This document shows positions 54,901 through 63,425 of a DNA stretch of 64,000 nt, piece after piece. This stretch comes from Apostichopus japonicus (lineage: Eukaryota; Echinodermata; Holothuroidea; Aspidochirotida; Stichopodidae). Within the stretch, counting starts at the first letter, position 1, and every line of letters begins with the position of its first letter. The stretch spans positions 21,912,501-21,976,500 of the forward strand of contig NC_092568.1 of NCBI RefSeq assembly GCF_037975245.1, given 5' to 3'. A model generated the notes under the pieces. The model was not told the origin of the DNA, made no database searches, and was given only the letters and a program-made list of their open reading frames with translations. The translations under genes and the position numbers were made by a program.

Positions 54901-57900
54901 ATCGGAAAATGACAGACCACATTGAAACTAGAAGCAGTTTGTATGTATGTCAGGGCAAATTTAATTGGTAGTACCATCATGGTAGTACCATCATGCAGTA
55001 CCATTGGTAGTACCATCATGCAGTTTTGTATTTATGTCAGGGCAAATTTAATTGGTAGTACCATCTTCCTAGACTACCACATTTTCTGTTTGGACGACCA
55101 AAATCAGCTGTGTAGATTGTCCAGCAGACGACTAGTTGTTTAAATCAAATTCATATTGCATGTGACTAAATACCCCGAAATAGATCAAATGATAAACTGG
55201 TATCACCCCTAAAAGCTGGTGTTCTATTCATCAAACCTATAAATCTCTCCTACAGTGTACATATTGCGGTTCTATTCACCAAACCTAAATCTCTCCTATA
55301 GTGTACATATTGCGGTTTTATTCACCAAACCTGCATATCTCTCCAACAGTGTACATATCGGTGTTCTATTCACCAAACCTGCATATCTCTCCAACAGTGA
55401 ACATATTGCTGTTCTATTCACCGAACCTGCATATCTCCCCAACAGTGTACATATTGGTGTTCTATTCACCAAACTTATACATCTCTCCCACAGTGTACAA
55501 ATTGGTGTTCTAGTCACCAAACCTGCATATCTCTCCTACAGTGGACATATTGGTGTTCTATTCACCAAACCTGCACATCTCTCCCACAGTGTACAAATTG
55601 GTGTTCTAGTCACCAAACCTGCATATCTCTCCTACAGTGTACATATCGCTGTTCTATTCACCGAACCTGCATATCTCCCAAACAGTGTATATATCGGTGT
55701 TCTATTCACCAATTCTGAATATCTCTCCCACAGTGTACACATTGGTGTTCTAGTCACCAAACCTACACATCTCTCCCACAGTGTACAAATTGGTGTTCTA
55801 GTCACCAAACCTGCATATATCTCTCCTACAGTGTACATATCGCTGTTCTATTCACCGAACCTGCATATCTCCCAAACAGTGTATATATCGGTGTTCTATT
55901 CACCAATTCTGAATATCTCTCCCACAGTGTACACATTGGTGTTCTAGTCACTAAACCTGCATATCTCTAGCTCCTACCGTGTACATATTGGTGTTCTATT
56001 CACCAAACCTGCACATCTCTCCCACAGTATACATATCAGGGTTCTATTCACCAGACCTACACATCTCTCCTACACTACAGTGTGCATATTGCTGTTCTAT
56101 TCACCAAACCTGCATATCTCTCCCACAGTATACATATCAGTGTTCTATTCACCAGACCTACACATCTCTCCTACAGTGTACATATCGCTGTTCTATTCAC
56201 CAAACTTATACATCTCTCCTACAGTGTACATATCAGTGTTCTATTACCAGACCTACACATCTCTCCTACAGTGTACATATCGGTGTTTTATTCACCAAAC
56301 CTACACATCTCTCCTACAGTGTACATATCGCTGTTCTATTCACCAAACCTACACATCTCTCCTACAGTGTACATATCGCTGTTCTTTTCACCAAACCTGC
56401 ACATCTGTCCTGCAGTGTACATATTGGTTCTTGTTATTTTTGCTACATTTTTAGGGGCAACCAAATTTGCTGTTTGGACAACCAAATTGTAAGGCATGGT
56501 TCTCTCAAAGAAACGACAAGGAAAATTCTTGAAAAATTTGACCCGTATTTCGACTAATGGAAAGTTGCTGTTGAAAACACCTGAGCAAGGCACCCACTCG
56601 ATCCATCACTTTATACTGCCTTACTTTATTAATAACAGAGTGGTCTTGAAATTTGTAATGTCTCTTCTGTGTGACTTCCTTCACAGTGGATGTATATATG
56701 TCAGTCCTCTTCAGAGCAAATACAACTGTCAATTTGTATCCTTAAAGTTTAGTTGCCATGGTAATGTACTAGAAGGATGTAACACTCTGGGACTAAGTGC
56801 AGGCTTGTCCCCTCACTTCATAGATACTGTTGACCTTACCGTACCTGTCAGTTTTACATCCTGGGCTGATCGGTGGGTCTCCGCTGCCAGGAGCTATGTG
56901 TCAAAATCACAAATCAACCAGCTGCAAGTTTATCGTAATTGATTGAAGTGCACTTTTTGCCAAGTAGGGAAGCAGTGTGTGGTGTGTAGATTTATGTCGG
57001 GTTGGCAACACCAGCATCGGCAATTTATTCATACTTAGAGAGCAGAGAGATTTTGTTTTTAATCCGTGTAGGCCGGGCTGGTAACCAGGTCTGTATATTG
57101 ACTTGTTTTGTTGTAAACATTCGACCATGTGGAGATGGAATCGCAGGCAGTTATAATAGCGATCAGCTTCGTCCGACATTAGAAGCCAGGATTTTATACT
57201 GTCAAGATATATATATGCATAGCTGTTTGCCATTTGCCTAGCAACCAGTTTTCATGGTAGGGGATAAATGGAAGCAGAATATTATGATAAGGATTATCCA
57301 TGGATGGTTCATGTAAGTTTTGAAATGATGCTTTCTTACTTTTTTTTAATGACCTGGCAGTATACAAGTGTGAGTATTAATGTGCTTTTCTTTTCTCCAG
57401 TGTCTTACAGATTATTTAAAAAAAAATTAAATATTCAGTAAATAAAGACATGGTAAATGGACACAAAATGGGGCAGCATTAGGCTGGGATAAATGTTTCG
57501 AGAAAATTAAATAAAAATTTTTCCATAGATATTATGGATTTTGTGTTAAGAATTAATGTTCGAACAACTTAAAGTTGGTCGTCCAACAAGACTATAGATG
57601 AAACAAAAAACTGTATGACTGTGTGCTTTAACTATAAATAAACTGGTTGTTGCTATGACAACCTGAAACAAAATTTAAGAACTGTTAAATACATCAGCCT
57701 TAAGCAATTTTTCAACTCAAATGCTCCAGCCTACAAACTCAGTGCTAAAATTACCTCTGTTTTTTTTTCTTTCTATTTCATTAGTATTTTCTTTCATATT
57801 TGCAATAAATTCAGTTTATTTTCGATATCAGTGTGATCAATATAATCATCACTATTTCAGATAAATAACAATGTATTAATTAAAACTTTGCACAGTCAAT

Positions 57901-60900
57901 TGTTTATTCAGATACAGATTGTATACCATATGTGAGCTTTTGTAACACGTACATTTCCAAATTTCGATATGATGTGAAACCACATTAATAACAAAACACG
58001 GGCCTAGAATTTCACAAGTTTTAGCAATAATTTGCTAAAAGGTCAAGTGAATTAAAAATCTACTTGTTAAAATCCATTCCGACTTTTACACATAAGTTAC
58101 TGTATTTAATTGGATGATTAGGTTCAACTAATGCCTTCTGTTCTACTGGCAAATTACAAATTCCACTTGCATACATGTATCTAGTAAATAGCCTGAATTT
58201 TTGAGGCATGAAACAGTGATTTTTCGTAGTCTTTGCTGATATGTACAAAAGCCAAAAAATGGTTCCTTGATTGTTATTCGACTTAGGCTATCAAACAGTA
58301 ATTGTAATTACAAAACTTCAACTTTGGTTTGACTCATTTGAATTTTTATAGAAAATGAATGTTCATGGGTTTTCATTTTTAGACACCCAGTTTTCGAGTT
58401 ATCGTTTTTCACAAATATCCATTAGAAATGTTGTTGTTGTTGGGAGGATATTATCTAAGGAAATAAGTTCTTCTGTTCCTGGAAATGCATTTTTTCTTTG
58501 GGATACACCCTTAAAATTATGCCTAACTTTGATAGAGATGATGGAACTTTGTTTATGAGTAGGAAAGCTGACCCACAGTGATTGTTATCAATGTTACAGT
58601 AACCAGAACACACATGTTGTATACTGAACGGCATACATTACTTTGCATTAATTATGACATATATTCCAGAACCTTCAAGCCGGTAGCCGATAGGGGGGTA
58701 TACATTTGTTGTTCTGTGGATTAATCAGTTGCAGACTTGAAGTATCGAATTGTCAAACGTTTTTCCAAAGACCATTTCCTGAGTAATAATAGTCAGCTAT
58801 AGGAGGCAAAGTTCAAGTTTTCGTCTCTGCAAAAAATATTCAAACATGCAAAAAGAATGTCCTTGACGGTGAGAGAAATGATGATGCTGTTCAACCAGCC
58901 ACTTTAAAAAAATATTGTTTTGGACCATTTTTGGATGATAAGAAGGATAAAATTAACCAGATTCACTAGTAAAATGCCGAACAAAGGAATCTCCAGGCAG
59001 AGATGTGATGCTTAGTAGGGTAATGCCCTCGTAAATGGCAAAGGAAGATTGGATTTCAAAATAGGATGAGTTTTCCATTTGTTGGAATAACCTTTTTGCC
59101 TGCAGGTGTGGTAGGTCTATTGCTATTAGTGATAGTTTAGGAGGTAATGTGGTTATCCATCACCAAGGCAACAAAAATATGGTGCAGGGATACATGACAG
59201 GAGGCAACCACAAAGGACTTACCCATGTGGTTTCATATATGATATAGTCTGTAGGGTCTAGTACACAGTTTGTTTTACTCCACATGATCGCAAACCTTGT
59301 CACATCCTTTGTGTGCCCTTAACTAATTTGCACTTTTTAATATTAACCCCATTGTCTCTTTATCAGAGTCAGAGGTCCCTGTAAACGGTGTAAGATCCCA
59401 CAAATGTTGTATAAAAAAGTATTTACCCCACCCCCAATAAAAATGAACCATTTGGTTTGGCATGAATATTTATGACATAAAACAAAATTATGTAAACAAA
59501 GTGTGTATGTCAGTTTTAATCCTCATTTGTTCAATATTAGGACCTTTTACCAGGATTATGAGACTTGGAAGTCTAAAGAGTCAATTTATTATCCTTATTT
59601 TCATATTTTATGACATAAAACAAATTATGTAAAACCAAGTATGTATGTCAGTTTTAATCCACATTTTTCAATAATAATAATAAGGACCTTTTACCAGGAT
59701 TATGAGACTTGGAAGTCTAAAGAGTCAATTTATGATCCTTATTTTCAGGTTTGTTGTATTTTGCTTGAAACTCCTTTTAAATAAAAACAATTTTGTGGGA
59801 TACGTTTCTAAATTTTGAAGGTTGGTGATGAGGGTATAAAGAAGTCCTTCATACAGTCTTTTGGTCTATTGTCATCAGCAGTTCTTTACATTTATAAATT
59901 AAAAGACTTCCAAGAGTCTGGAGAGGAAAGGGGAGGTTAAAGTAACAGCAAATGATGTTAGGCGAGTTCGTTGTCCAAATTCGAAGAGAGTCAAACCTTT
60001 AATATCCCGTAGCCTAAAAGAGCTTCTACATAGTAACTGATCAAAGTTGATTAATTCAGTCACAAATTTTGTCTGATTTGTCTCCACTCCTGCGAGTGTC
60101 TGGTCGACCCGGACCAATCCCGGAAGTGAATGTGCAGATTTGTGTCAGAATCATCTTTCGATGCGTTCATGACATTGTGATGGTTGGGTGATCACTACAT
60201 ACAGAGGATTGAGTTACTTTACTATATATAAGCTTGATACAGGAAGTGTTGTTTCTGATATATACATAAACTGACACTTCCTGCATAACTACAAACAACT
60301 TGATGTCTGAACTTTTATCTAATATAGCAATTGGCCACATGGGTAAAAATGATTGCATATATCTATGTTTGCTTTGAGTTTATTATCACTAAGGACCTTG
60401 ACAACGAGTATGTTCAAAGAGTGCATTTTCACTCTCTTTTAGCTGCAGTACTACAAACGGAGCAATAACCTAAGAATGTAGATCATAATATGTAAATTAT
60501 CCCTTCCACTGGCTGTTCCTTTCTCCAGTCATCATTTGATGTAGCCATTTACAGAGAAGCAGACATTTACTAGTTGGGCGCTACCTGCTGCTAGCTGTGG
60601 CCCTTCTCTTGGGCATCGATTTGCTTTTCCAATAGAGGGAGAGGAGAGGGGGAAGGGGGACATTAATAATAATAATAATAATAATAACAGAGATTTATAA
60701 TGCGCACATATCCACCCTACAGGGTGCTCAAGGCGCAACATGGAAAAAAGTCAAATAGAACTACTGGAAAGCTTCACGCATAAGGTGAGTTTAAGGTGTT
60801 TCTTGAAAGCTGCAATACTGGTGCATGACTTCAGTTCATATGGTAAAGTGTTCCGAAGGCGTGGGGCGGCAACCCTGAAAGACCTGCCACCCCACAAATG

Positions 60901-63289
60901 TTTAGACCTGTGTTCCTGGAGGTTAAGCGTGCTGCTTGAACGAAGATTCCGTGATGGAGAGTACAATTGGAGTAATTCTGAAACATACATAGGAGCCATG
61001 TTATTAAGTGATTTAAAAACAATGAGTAGAATTTTGTAGATAATCCTATAAGAAATAGGTAGCCAGTGTAGATCTCGTAGTATAGGTGTTATATAAGACG
61101 ATTATATATGGAGGATATGTGACTGGCATCCTTGGGGATCGGTCTAAGAAAAGGTGCAAAAAAAGCTGCCCTGGGGCAAAGTTTTCTTTATGTGTGTGTG
61201 TGTTTGTGAGAGCTTTTATACATTTGTGAGAGGCTTCCTAATTTAATAAGACATTTAAGCGAACAAAACAGAGGGGAAAAGTTCTTTAGTGGTCCTCCAT
61301 TAAAGTTGCCAAACCATGAAAGTGGGGAAGTGGATGAAATGTGGAAGTGTCACCTCACTAAAGCTAAAAACAGGCCGTGGTGGGGGTGGGGGTGGGGGTG
61401 GGGGGAGGTTTCCCAACCCCTCAAATTGATGCCCATGGTGCCTGTTGAATATATTCTAGTTTGGGTTTGATTCCTCTAAAGTCGACATGAGCCTCCAGCA
61501 TCATTCTTGGTAGAAGAAAATTTACGAAATATATTAGTGACCTAAATGCCAGCAGTTGCTTCAGCATTGCCTGACAGGGAGATGGGTCAATAGGCCCACA
61601 TGAAATTGAAAGGTTGGAGCTTTGATTGACCACAAGGGTTTGGATATAGTCTTTCATTTTATTGGGGGTGTGTGTTCAACTGAAGGAATGGTAAAATGTC
61701 AGTTATATTTATCGCACTTAACAAACGCCTTTTTTAATCTTTTTTTTTTTCGGTAGCTGCTTTTGTTTGTCAAGTGACAACTTCAGTCGCCCTATTGGTT
61801 ACAATTCGCTTCTCTCTCCCCCCCCCCCCCCCCTGCAGCAAAGTAGAGAAAAGGTCTGCAAGTTCTTTTTTCCCCTTCTGAATCTGTGAACTTGAACCTC
61901 ATATAAGTCTCAAGTAGTTGAGAAGAACTGATACCCTTTCAGAGGAAATGTATTGACCTGGTTTACTAGGCAACACATGTCAAAATATTTGGATATTCCT
62001 AGCAGTGTAAATTTACTCATATTGTTTTTATCAGTGCCACCACATCCAAAACAAGACAAGAGCAGATGACTTTGGTTGACTTTGAATAATATCAAACTGC
62101 ATGAGGGGCGAGAAAAAGCTGTTTTAGGGAAATATCAAGGAAGCAAACTTAAAATAGCTGTACTTCGTATATGCAGGGAAAGAGTCAACATTTAAACAGA
62201 CAAGGATCAAACAATAAGACATTATTTCAATCTCAAAATGTTGATTGTGTTGGAAAATTATCATTCTCTGATCAAATATGACAACTGATAGAGTATATAT
62301 ATATATGCTATTTAACTCCCAGGATGTGAACACTTTTTTCTTGTACTTTTTGGACTGTTATCTATTTATTTACATGTTGGTTGGTATCCAAGCAACCTTT
62401 TGTTGTGTGGATTTTATATATCCCTGCAGGGGATCAGGGTACACATGAATGTGTACATTAAACCCTGAAGCACCTCATTCTACTACAAGTCCAGGGGCTA
62501 ACATTGTTGTGTGCCAATTTGGCAATTGTGCGATTCCCTTGGACTTTGAAGCTCTCCCACAGAACACAGTGACTTTTGAATCTTTCGAGGAAGTTTGTAC
62601 CTTTGAAATGATGAAAAATTATTTTGGAAACAGTTGATTATTTTCTGCCTAAAGTCTTCTTAAATATCGTTTGGTACGGCTAGCGTGTATTCTTCCTCAT
62701 CAATCAGTCTGAGAGATATTAAATTCCTGGTTGACTGTAAGTAGAAGTAGAAAATGTATAGCTGATTAACGAGTTTGTAATCGCACGGCGTGCTTTGCAG
62801 GATTATAATTGACCCGTGGAGCAGATTCTCAGTACAAGCAGGGACAAGCACCGTTACTTTTAAATCCCTCATGTACGATACGCTTTGCTGGAAATATTGA
62901 AATAATCTGATCAGTTTACTACGGTATCCAGGAGTTATCTTCGTTTTAAGCTTTTGTAATTTATGCATCCATTTTAGGTTTTCGTGTTTGTGAATTGTGG
63001 TATCTTTCTACCCGTTTTCTTTGTCTGAGGTATAAACAGTCATGTCTGATAATACCTTCCCTTTGGAAAATTGTAACGTTAACTTTATTTAAGAAAGTGC
63101 AAAAGTGATGTTTATCTCTGGCACATTTTGTTTTAATTTTTGTGTGTTTTTGAAGATAAAAAATTCAAAAATGACATTCTGAATTCATCATGTACTCGAT
63201 GTGATTTTTTTTCTTTTTTTTTCTTCACAGTCTCCCGTAAAAAGGCCTTCAGCAAAGGATCTTCTAGAAAATTCAATATTTGATAACCG
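15942..63289 (+). CDS. NEK9: NEK9 (Nercc1) NIMA-related kinase, kinase domain, gene continues past right edge
   Basis: NEK9 is a Ser/Thr kinase that activates NEK6/7 in mitosis, acting on centrosome separation and spindle assembly. Nine exons are supported: 15942-16061, 27089-27266, 31249-31304, 33106-33176, 35310-35415, 36160-36209, 37952-38033, 52380-52484 and 63231-63289. All are GT-AG with matching phases, giving 275 complete codons. Kinase motifs in order are GKGAFGEA (26-33), catalytic Lys48 in VVWKEV, helix-C Glu66, HRDIKTLN (141-148), DFG (161-163), [10 protein letters not shown] (179-188), DMWAVGC (200-206) and KRPSA (260-264). VVWKEVSL and [20 protein letters not shown] resemble NEK9 more than NEK8, although the magnesium loop is DFG where human NEK9 has DYG. 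Exon 9 ends in phase 2. The RCC1 repeats and C-terminal region lie beyond the window. Introns 1, 7 and 8 are 11.0, 14.3 and 10.7 kb. Confidence 0.94.
17040..17913. mobile_element. Non-autonomous DNA transposon with hAT-like ends, about 874 bp
   Basis: The left end CATAGCTCCCAACT and the right end AGTTGGGAGCTCTG are inverted copies with one mismatch. Both flanks carry CACCAC (17034-17039 and 17914-17919), a 6-bp direct repeat that may be a worn 8-bp target duplication. The interior holds a GGGGAGGGGG/CCCCCTCCCC palindrome near 17115, a long foldback hairpin, and GCGGGT repeats near 17833-17897. No transposase is present. Confidence 0.7.
17265..17404. repeat. Long foldback hairpin, arms about 58 bp
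   Basis: The left arm (17265-17321) runs from ACAAATAATAAATGG through GTGCAATAGTGCAAATATTTC to GAAAGATG. The right arm (17345-17404) is its near-perfect reverse complement with a few mismatches and a 3-nt offset, and the loop is about 23 nt. Next to it lies a 13-bp inverted pair, TTATACAACACCT (17406-17418) against 17618-17630, suggesting a nested miniature element. Confidence 0.85.
18479..18847. mobile_element. TTAA-bounded miniature element, copy 1 (369 bp)
   Basis: TTAA flanks both ends. The termini are inverted: AGGGTGTGAAGACT at the left and the complement of AGGCATTGAAGACT at the right. A close second copy lies at 40799-41163. The TTAA target resembles piggyBac-type insertion, but there is no transposase and the ends are not typical piggyBac ends. 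Confidence 0.8.
20328..20359. repeat. Perfect 12-bp hairpin
   Basis: GCGGGCCACATA (20328-20339) is repeated inverted as TATGTGGCCCGC (20348-20359) with an 8-nt spacer. Just upstream, AAGGTTCT and AGAACCTT form another short inverted pair. A separate 9-bp hairpin (CATGGAGCT/AGCTCCATG) lies at 20066-20091. Confidence 0.6.
23021..23241. repeat. Minisatellite, 40-bp unit, about 5.5 copies
   Basis: Units begin GTGATAAATGTTGTGGTTAA and continue with the core GGGTCAGTAGGGATGT. They start at 23021, 23061, 23101, 23141 (37 bp) and 23178, with a decayed partial unit from 23218. Confidence 0.9.
24353..24584. repeat. Tandem duplication of about 110-123 bp
   Basis: Two units start at 24353 and 24476 with TTTGCGAATT. 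Each contains TTTGGTTGGGTT, CAATTCATGGTATAGAAA, the short hairpin AGCTTTGTTCACCAAAGCT and GAGTTGGTGAGTGGGGTGCC. Confidence 0.9.
28927..29983. mobile_element. hAT-type non-autonomous element, outer copy (1057 bp)
   Basis: The left end is CAGTGGCGGCGGAAC; the right end is the complement of CAGGCGCGGCGGAAC. Exact 8-bp duplications TACTTTTG flank it (28919-28926 and 29984-29991). CAG-starting inverted ends with 8-bp duplications are the hAT signature. Poly-G and poly-C blocks lie just inside the ends. No transposase is encoded. The element is interrupted by the related copy at 29293-29666. Confidence 0.93.
29293..29666. mobile_element. hAT-type non-autonomous element, nested inner copy (374 bp)
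   Basis: The ends TAGTGGCGGAGC and GCTCCGCCACTG are inverted copies with the terminal base changed. Exact 8-bp duplications CCCTTACT flank it (29285-29292 and 29667-29674). Its right part shares ACGCTCCGCGCCAACC and GGTGGCGCTC with the right part of the outer element, so both belong to related families. The inner copy inserted later. Confidence 0.92.
29995..30125. repeat. Degenerate TGATA / GACACAAC simple repeats
   Basis: Pentamer-like runs of ATGATATG give way to repeated ATGACACAAC and GTGACAAAAC. The tract adjoins the right end of the outer hAT element. Confidence 0.7.
30998..31111 (-). mobile_element. Penelope-like element fragment with hammerhead-like motif, copy 1
   Basis: This about 114-bp segment is repeated at 63311-63425 with few differences. 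On the minus strand, 31110-31070 contains stem GCCU/AGGC, core UUGAAGA, stem GAUCC/GGAUC, then GAAA and CGUC in hammerhead order. Penelope-like elements are known to carry short-stem-III hammerheads, so I read this as an element terminus. The first core base is U where the consensus has C. No reverse transcriptase is present. Confidence 0.6.
31305..33105 (+). other. NEK9 intron 3 (1.8 kb)
   Basis: Scattered phrases such as AGGTCAAAGGTCATTTTAGGTCA recur loosely between 31500 and 32000, possibly an old diverged repeat. Poly-G near 32474 and poly-C near 32960 are the only other landmarks. Confidence 0.5.
33549..34165. repeat. Tandem duplication of about 280 bp in NEK9 intron 4
   Basis: Unit 1 (about 33549-33828) and unit 2 (about 33830-34165) share AATCTGAAGTCAT, ATAGTCTCAT, GCCATGAGTATAGG, CATGTGATCAATA, AATGCAACGTCTTA and a final TTTAGTACTG/ATAGTATTGG segment. 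Unit 2 is longer because of the 21-bp array inside it. Confidence 0.85.
33995..34113. repeat. 21-bp tandem array, about 5.7 copies
   Basis: The unit is TTGAACACnTTTATTTTCnA. GAACAC or GAATAC occurs at exact 21-nt spacing from 33997 to 34102. A period divisible by three keeps both strands open and explains the repetitive ORFs here. It seems to have grown from a single GAACACATAT-type site present once in the neighbouring unit. Confidence 0.92.
34388..34613 (-). mobile_element. tRNA-derived SINE, copy 1
   Basis: On the minus strand the 5' end reads GTTAGCTCAATGGTTAAC, a Pol III A box, followed by GGTTTGAGTCATTCC, a B box, spaced as in a tRNA. The body then runs to GCAGGAGGATCTAAAATACA. A near-identical copy lies at 38113-38363, also on the minus strand. 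Confidence 0.85.
34929..34966. repeat. CA microsatellite
   Basis: An interrupted (CA)n tract of about 38 bp, followed by AAATAAAATAATAATAAT. Confidence 0.9.
38113..38363 (-). mobile_element. tRNA-derived SINE, copy 2, with tetranucleotide tail
   Basis: This is the same family and orientation as 34388-34613. The B box is the complement of GGAGTGACTCGAACC (from 38301), and the A box complements ACCACTGAGCTAAC (from 38349). On the minus strand it ends in about six CATA units (38117-38140), the simple tail expected of a SINE. A plus-strand ORF over it is spurious. Confidence 0.88.
38906..39085 (+). mobile_element. SINE with tRNA-Ser/Leu-like head
   Basis: The segment begins with TGGCCGAGTGGATAAAGG, the A-box region of a class II tRNA. 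It has an anticodon-like stretch around GGCATTTGAAGC, a long variable region, and GGTTCTGATATCAGGCC as a worn B box at about 38969-38985. It then runs into a tRNA-unrelated body ending AATAAATTGAATTAAAAT. The B box differs from GGTTCGAATCC, so it is not a working tRNA. Confidence 0.75.
39317..40351 (+). pseudogene. Decayed non-LTR retrotransposon 3' end (RT C-terminal part and tail)
   Basis: Broken frames read [70 protein letters not shown] and [11 protein letters not shown], in the order found in the C-terminal part of CR1/L2-type reverse transcriptases and the region after it. Several frameshifts and stops separate them. It ends with TAAGTGCTTTACAAA and an AATAATAAT tail (to about 40351), typical of these elements. 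It is dead and 5'-truncated. Confidence 0.88.
40799..41163. mobile_element. TTAA-bounded miniature element, copy 2 (365 bp)
   Basis: This is the same element and orientation as 18479-18847, with scattered substitutions and small indels. TTAA flanks both ends (40799-40802 and 41160-41163). The termini AGGGTGTGAAGACTCGC and the complement of AGGCATTGAAGACTCAC are inverted. Confidence 0.85.
50804..50980 (+). other. Open segment with exon-like boundaries in NEK9 intron 7
   Basis: A 177-nt stretch with no stop lies between the acceptor TTCACTTACAG and the donor AGG|GTAATG. It would be phase 0 on both sides, matching the NEK9 junction it interrupts, and would add 59 residues (starting [14 protein letters not shown]) into the kinase C-lobe. 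Nothing like it is known in NEK kinases, so it may be chance or a cryptic cassette exon. Confidence 0.2.
52600..53046. repeat. Two-unit tandem repeat (about 232 and 215 bp) with internal sub-repeats
   Basis: Each unit opens with TTTAACCTGTTGCAGGGATT and ends near ACAACTTGTCATAGTTTT. Inside each, a sub-unit of about 65-75 bp with CATAGGATATACT, AAATATATG and AGTATCATTTGAAATGA occurs three times. It lies shortly after the exon 8 donor. Confidence 0.9.
54939..55065. repeat. Short direct repeats with GGTAGTACCATCATG units
   Basis: A segment of about 38 bp containing TGTCAGGGCAAATTTAATTG occurs at 54939-54978 and 55026-55065. Between the two lie further copies of the GGTAGTACCAT motif, which contains the self-complementary core GGTAGTACC. 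Confidence 0.8.
55215..56428. repeat. 48-bp minisatellite, about 25 units, in NEK9 intron 8
   Basis: The unit is GTGTACATATnGGTGTTCTA TTCACCAAACCTGCATATCTCTCCnACA, 48 bp, repeated head to tail. Because 48 is divisible by 3, the array stays open in several frames on both strands and creates ORFs of up to 230 codons with 16-residue periods such as [16 protein letters not shown]. These are not genes: they lie in an intron, and a 2-bp insertion near 55811 simply moves the ORF into another open frame. Four units form a higher-order block repeated at a 194-bp offset (landmark GTGTATATAT at 55685 and 55879). Confidence 0.95.
59469..59748. repeat. Tandem duplication of about 140 bp
   Basis: Both units contain TTTATGACATAAAACAAA, TATGTCAGTTTTAATCC, then GGACCTTTTACCAGGATTAT followed by GAGACTTGGAAGTCTAAAGA. 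The second has AATAATAATAA inserted before GGACC. Confidence 0.92.
60662..61022 (-). pseudogene. Non-LTR retrotransposon 3' end, minus strand
   Basis: The minus strand from 60999 reads [20 protein letters not shown] and then [20 protein letters not shown] followed by [18 protein letters not shown], the usual C-terminus of CR1/L2-type ORF2 proteins. A short 3' UTR (CTTGAGCACCCTGTAGGGTG and GCGCATTATAAATCTCTG) and an (ATT)n tail at 60690-60665 follow. The fragment is 5'-truncated. It is less decayed than the relic at 39317. Confidence 0.88.
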
Positions 63290-63310
63290 GTAAGTATTAC
63301 AGTTGAATTC

Positions 63311-63425
63311 AAAATAAAATAAAACTGTTAGAAAACTGCTTATCCACTAGAGAGCCTGTGTAATAGAATGTGTACAAGTAAGTTGGCCTGACGTTTCGAT
63401 CCTAGCAGGATCTTCTTCAAAGGCT
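63311..63425 (-). mobile_element. Penelope-like element fragment with hammerhead-like motif, copy 2
   Basis: This is the second copy of the segment at 30998-31111, in the same orientation, 22 bp after the exon 9 donor. The hammerhead-like part (63425-63385, minus) is unchanged between copies, while the rest differs at several positions. Confidence 0.6.

Larger units (their letters stand above)
56429..63230 (+). other. Rest of NEK9 intron 8
   Basis: A 148-codon ORF at 56496-56942 has no recognisable similarity and no clear splice context. A tandem repeat (59469-59748) and a non-LTR relic (60662-61022) are listed separately. GGGGGT repeats occur at 61381-61406 and a run of C near 61819-61833. 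No other gene is supported. Confidence 0.6.

Noticed and set aside
55255-56557. Long ORFs of 230 and 192 codons with 16-residue repeats
   Set aside because: They are by-products of a 48-bp tandem array inside a NEK9 intron; several frames on both strands are equally open and the array shifts frame without consequence.
56496-56942. 148-codon plus-strand ORF
   Set aside because: No domain, signal or family resemblance, no splice context, and one or two ORFs of this size are expected by chance in 64 kb of this composition.
60740-61039. 99-codon plus-strand ORF
   Set aside because: It is the antisense shadow of the non-LTR retrotransposon C-terminus on the minus strand.
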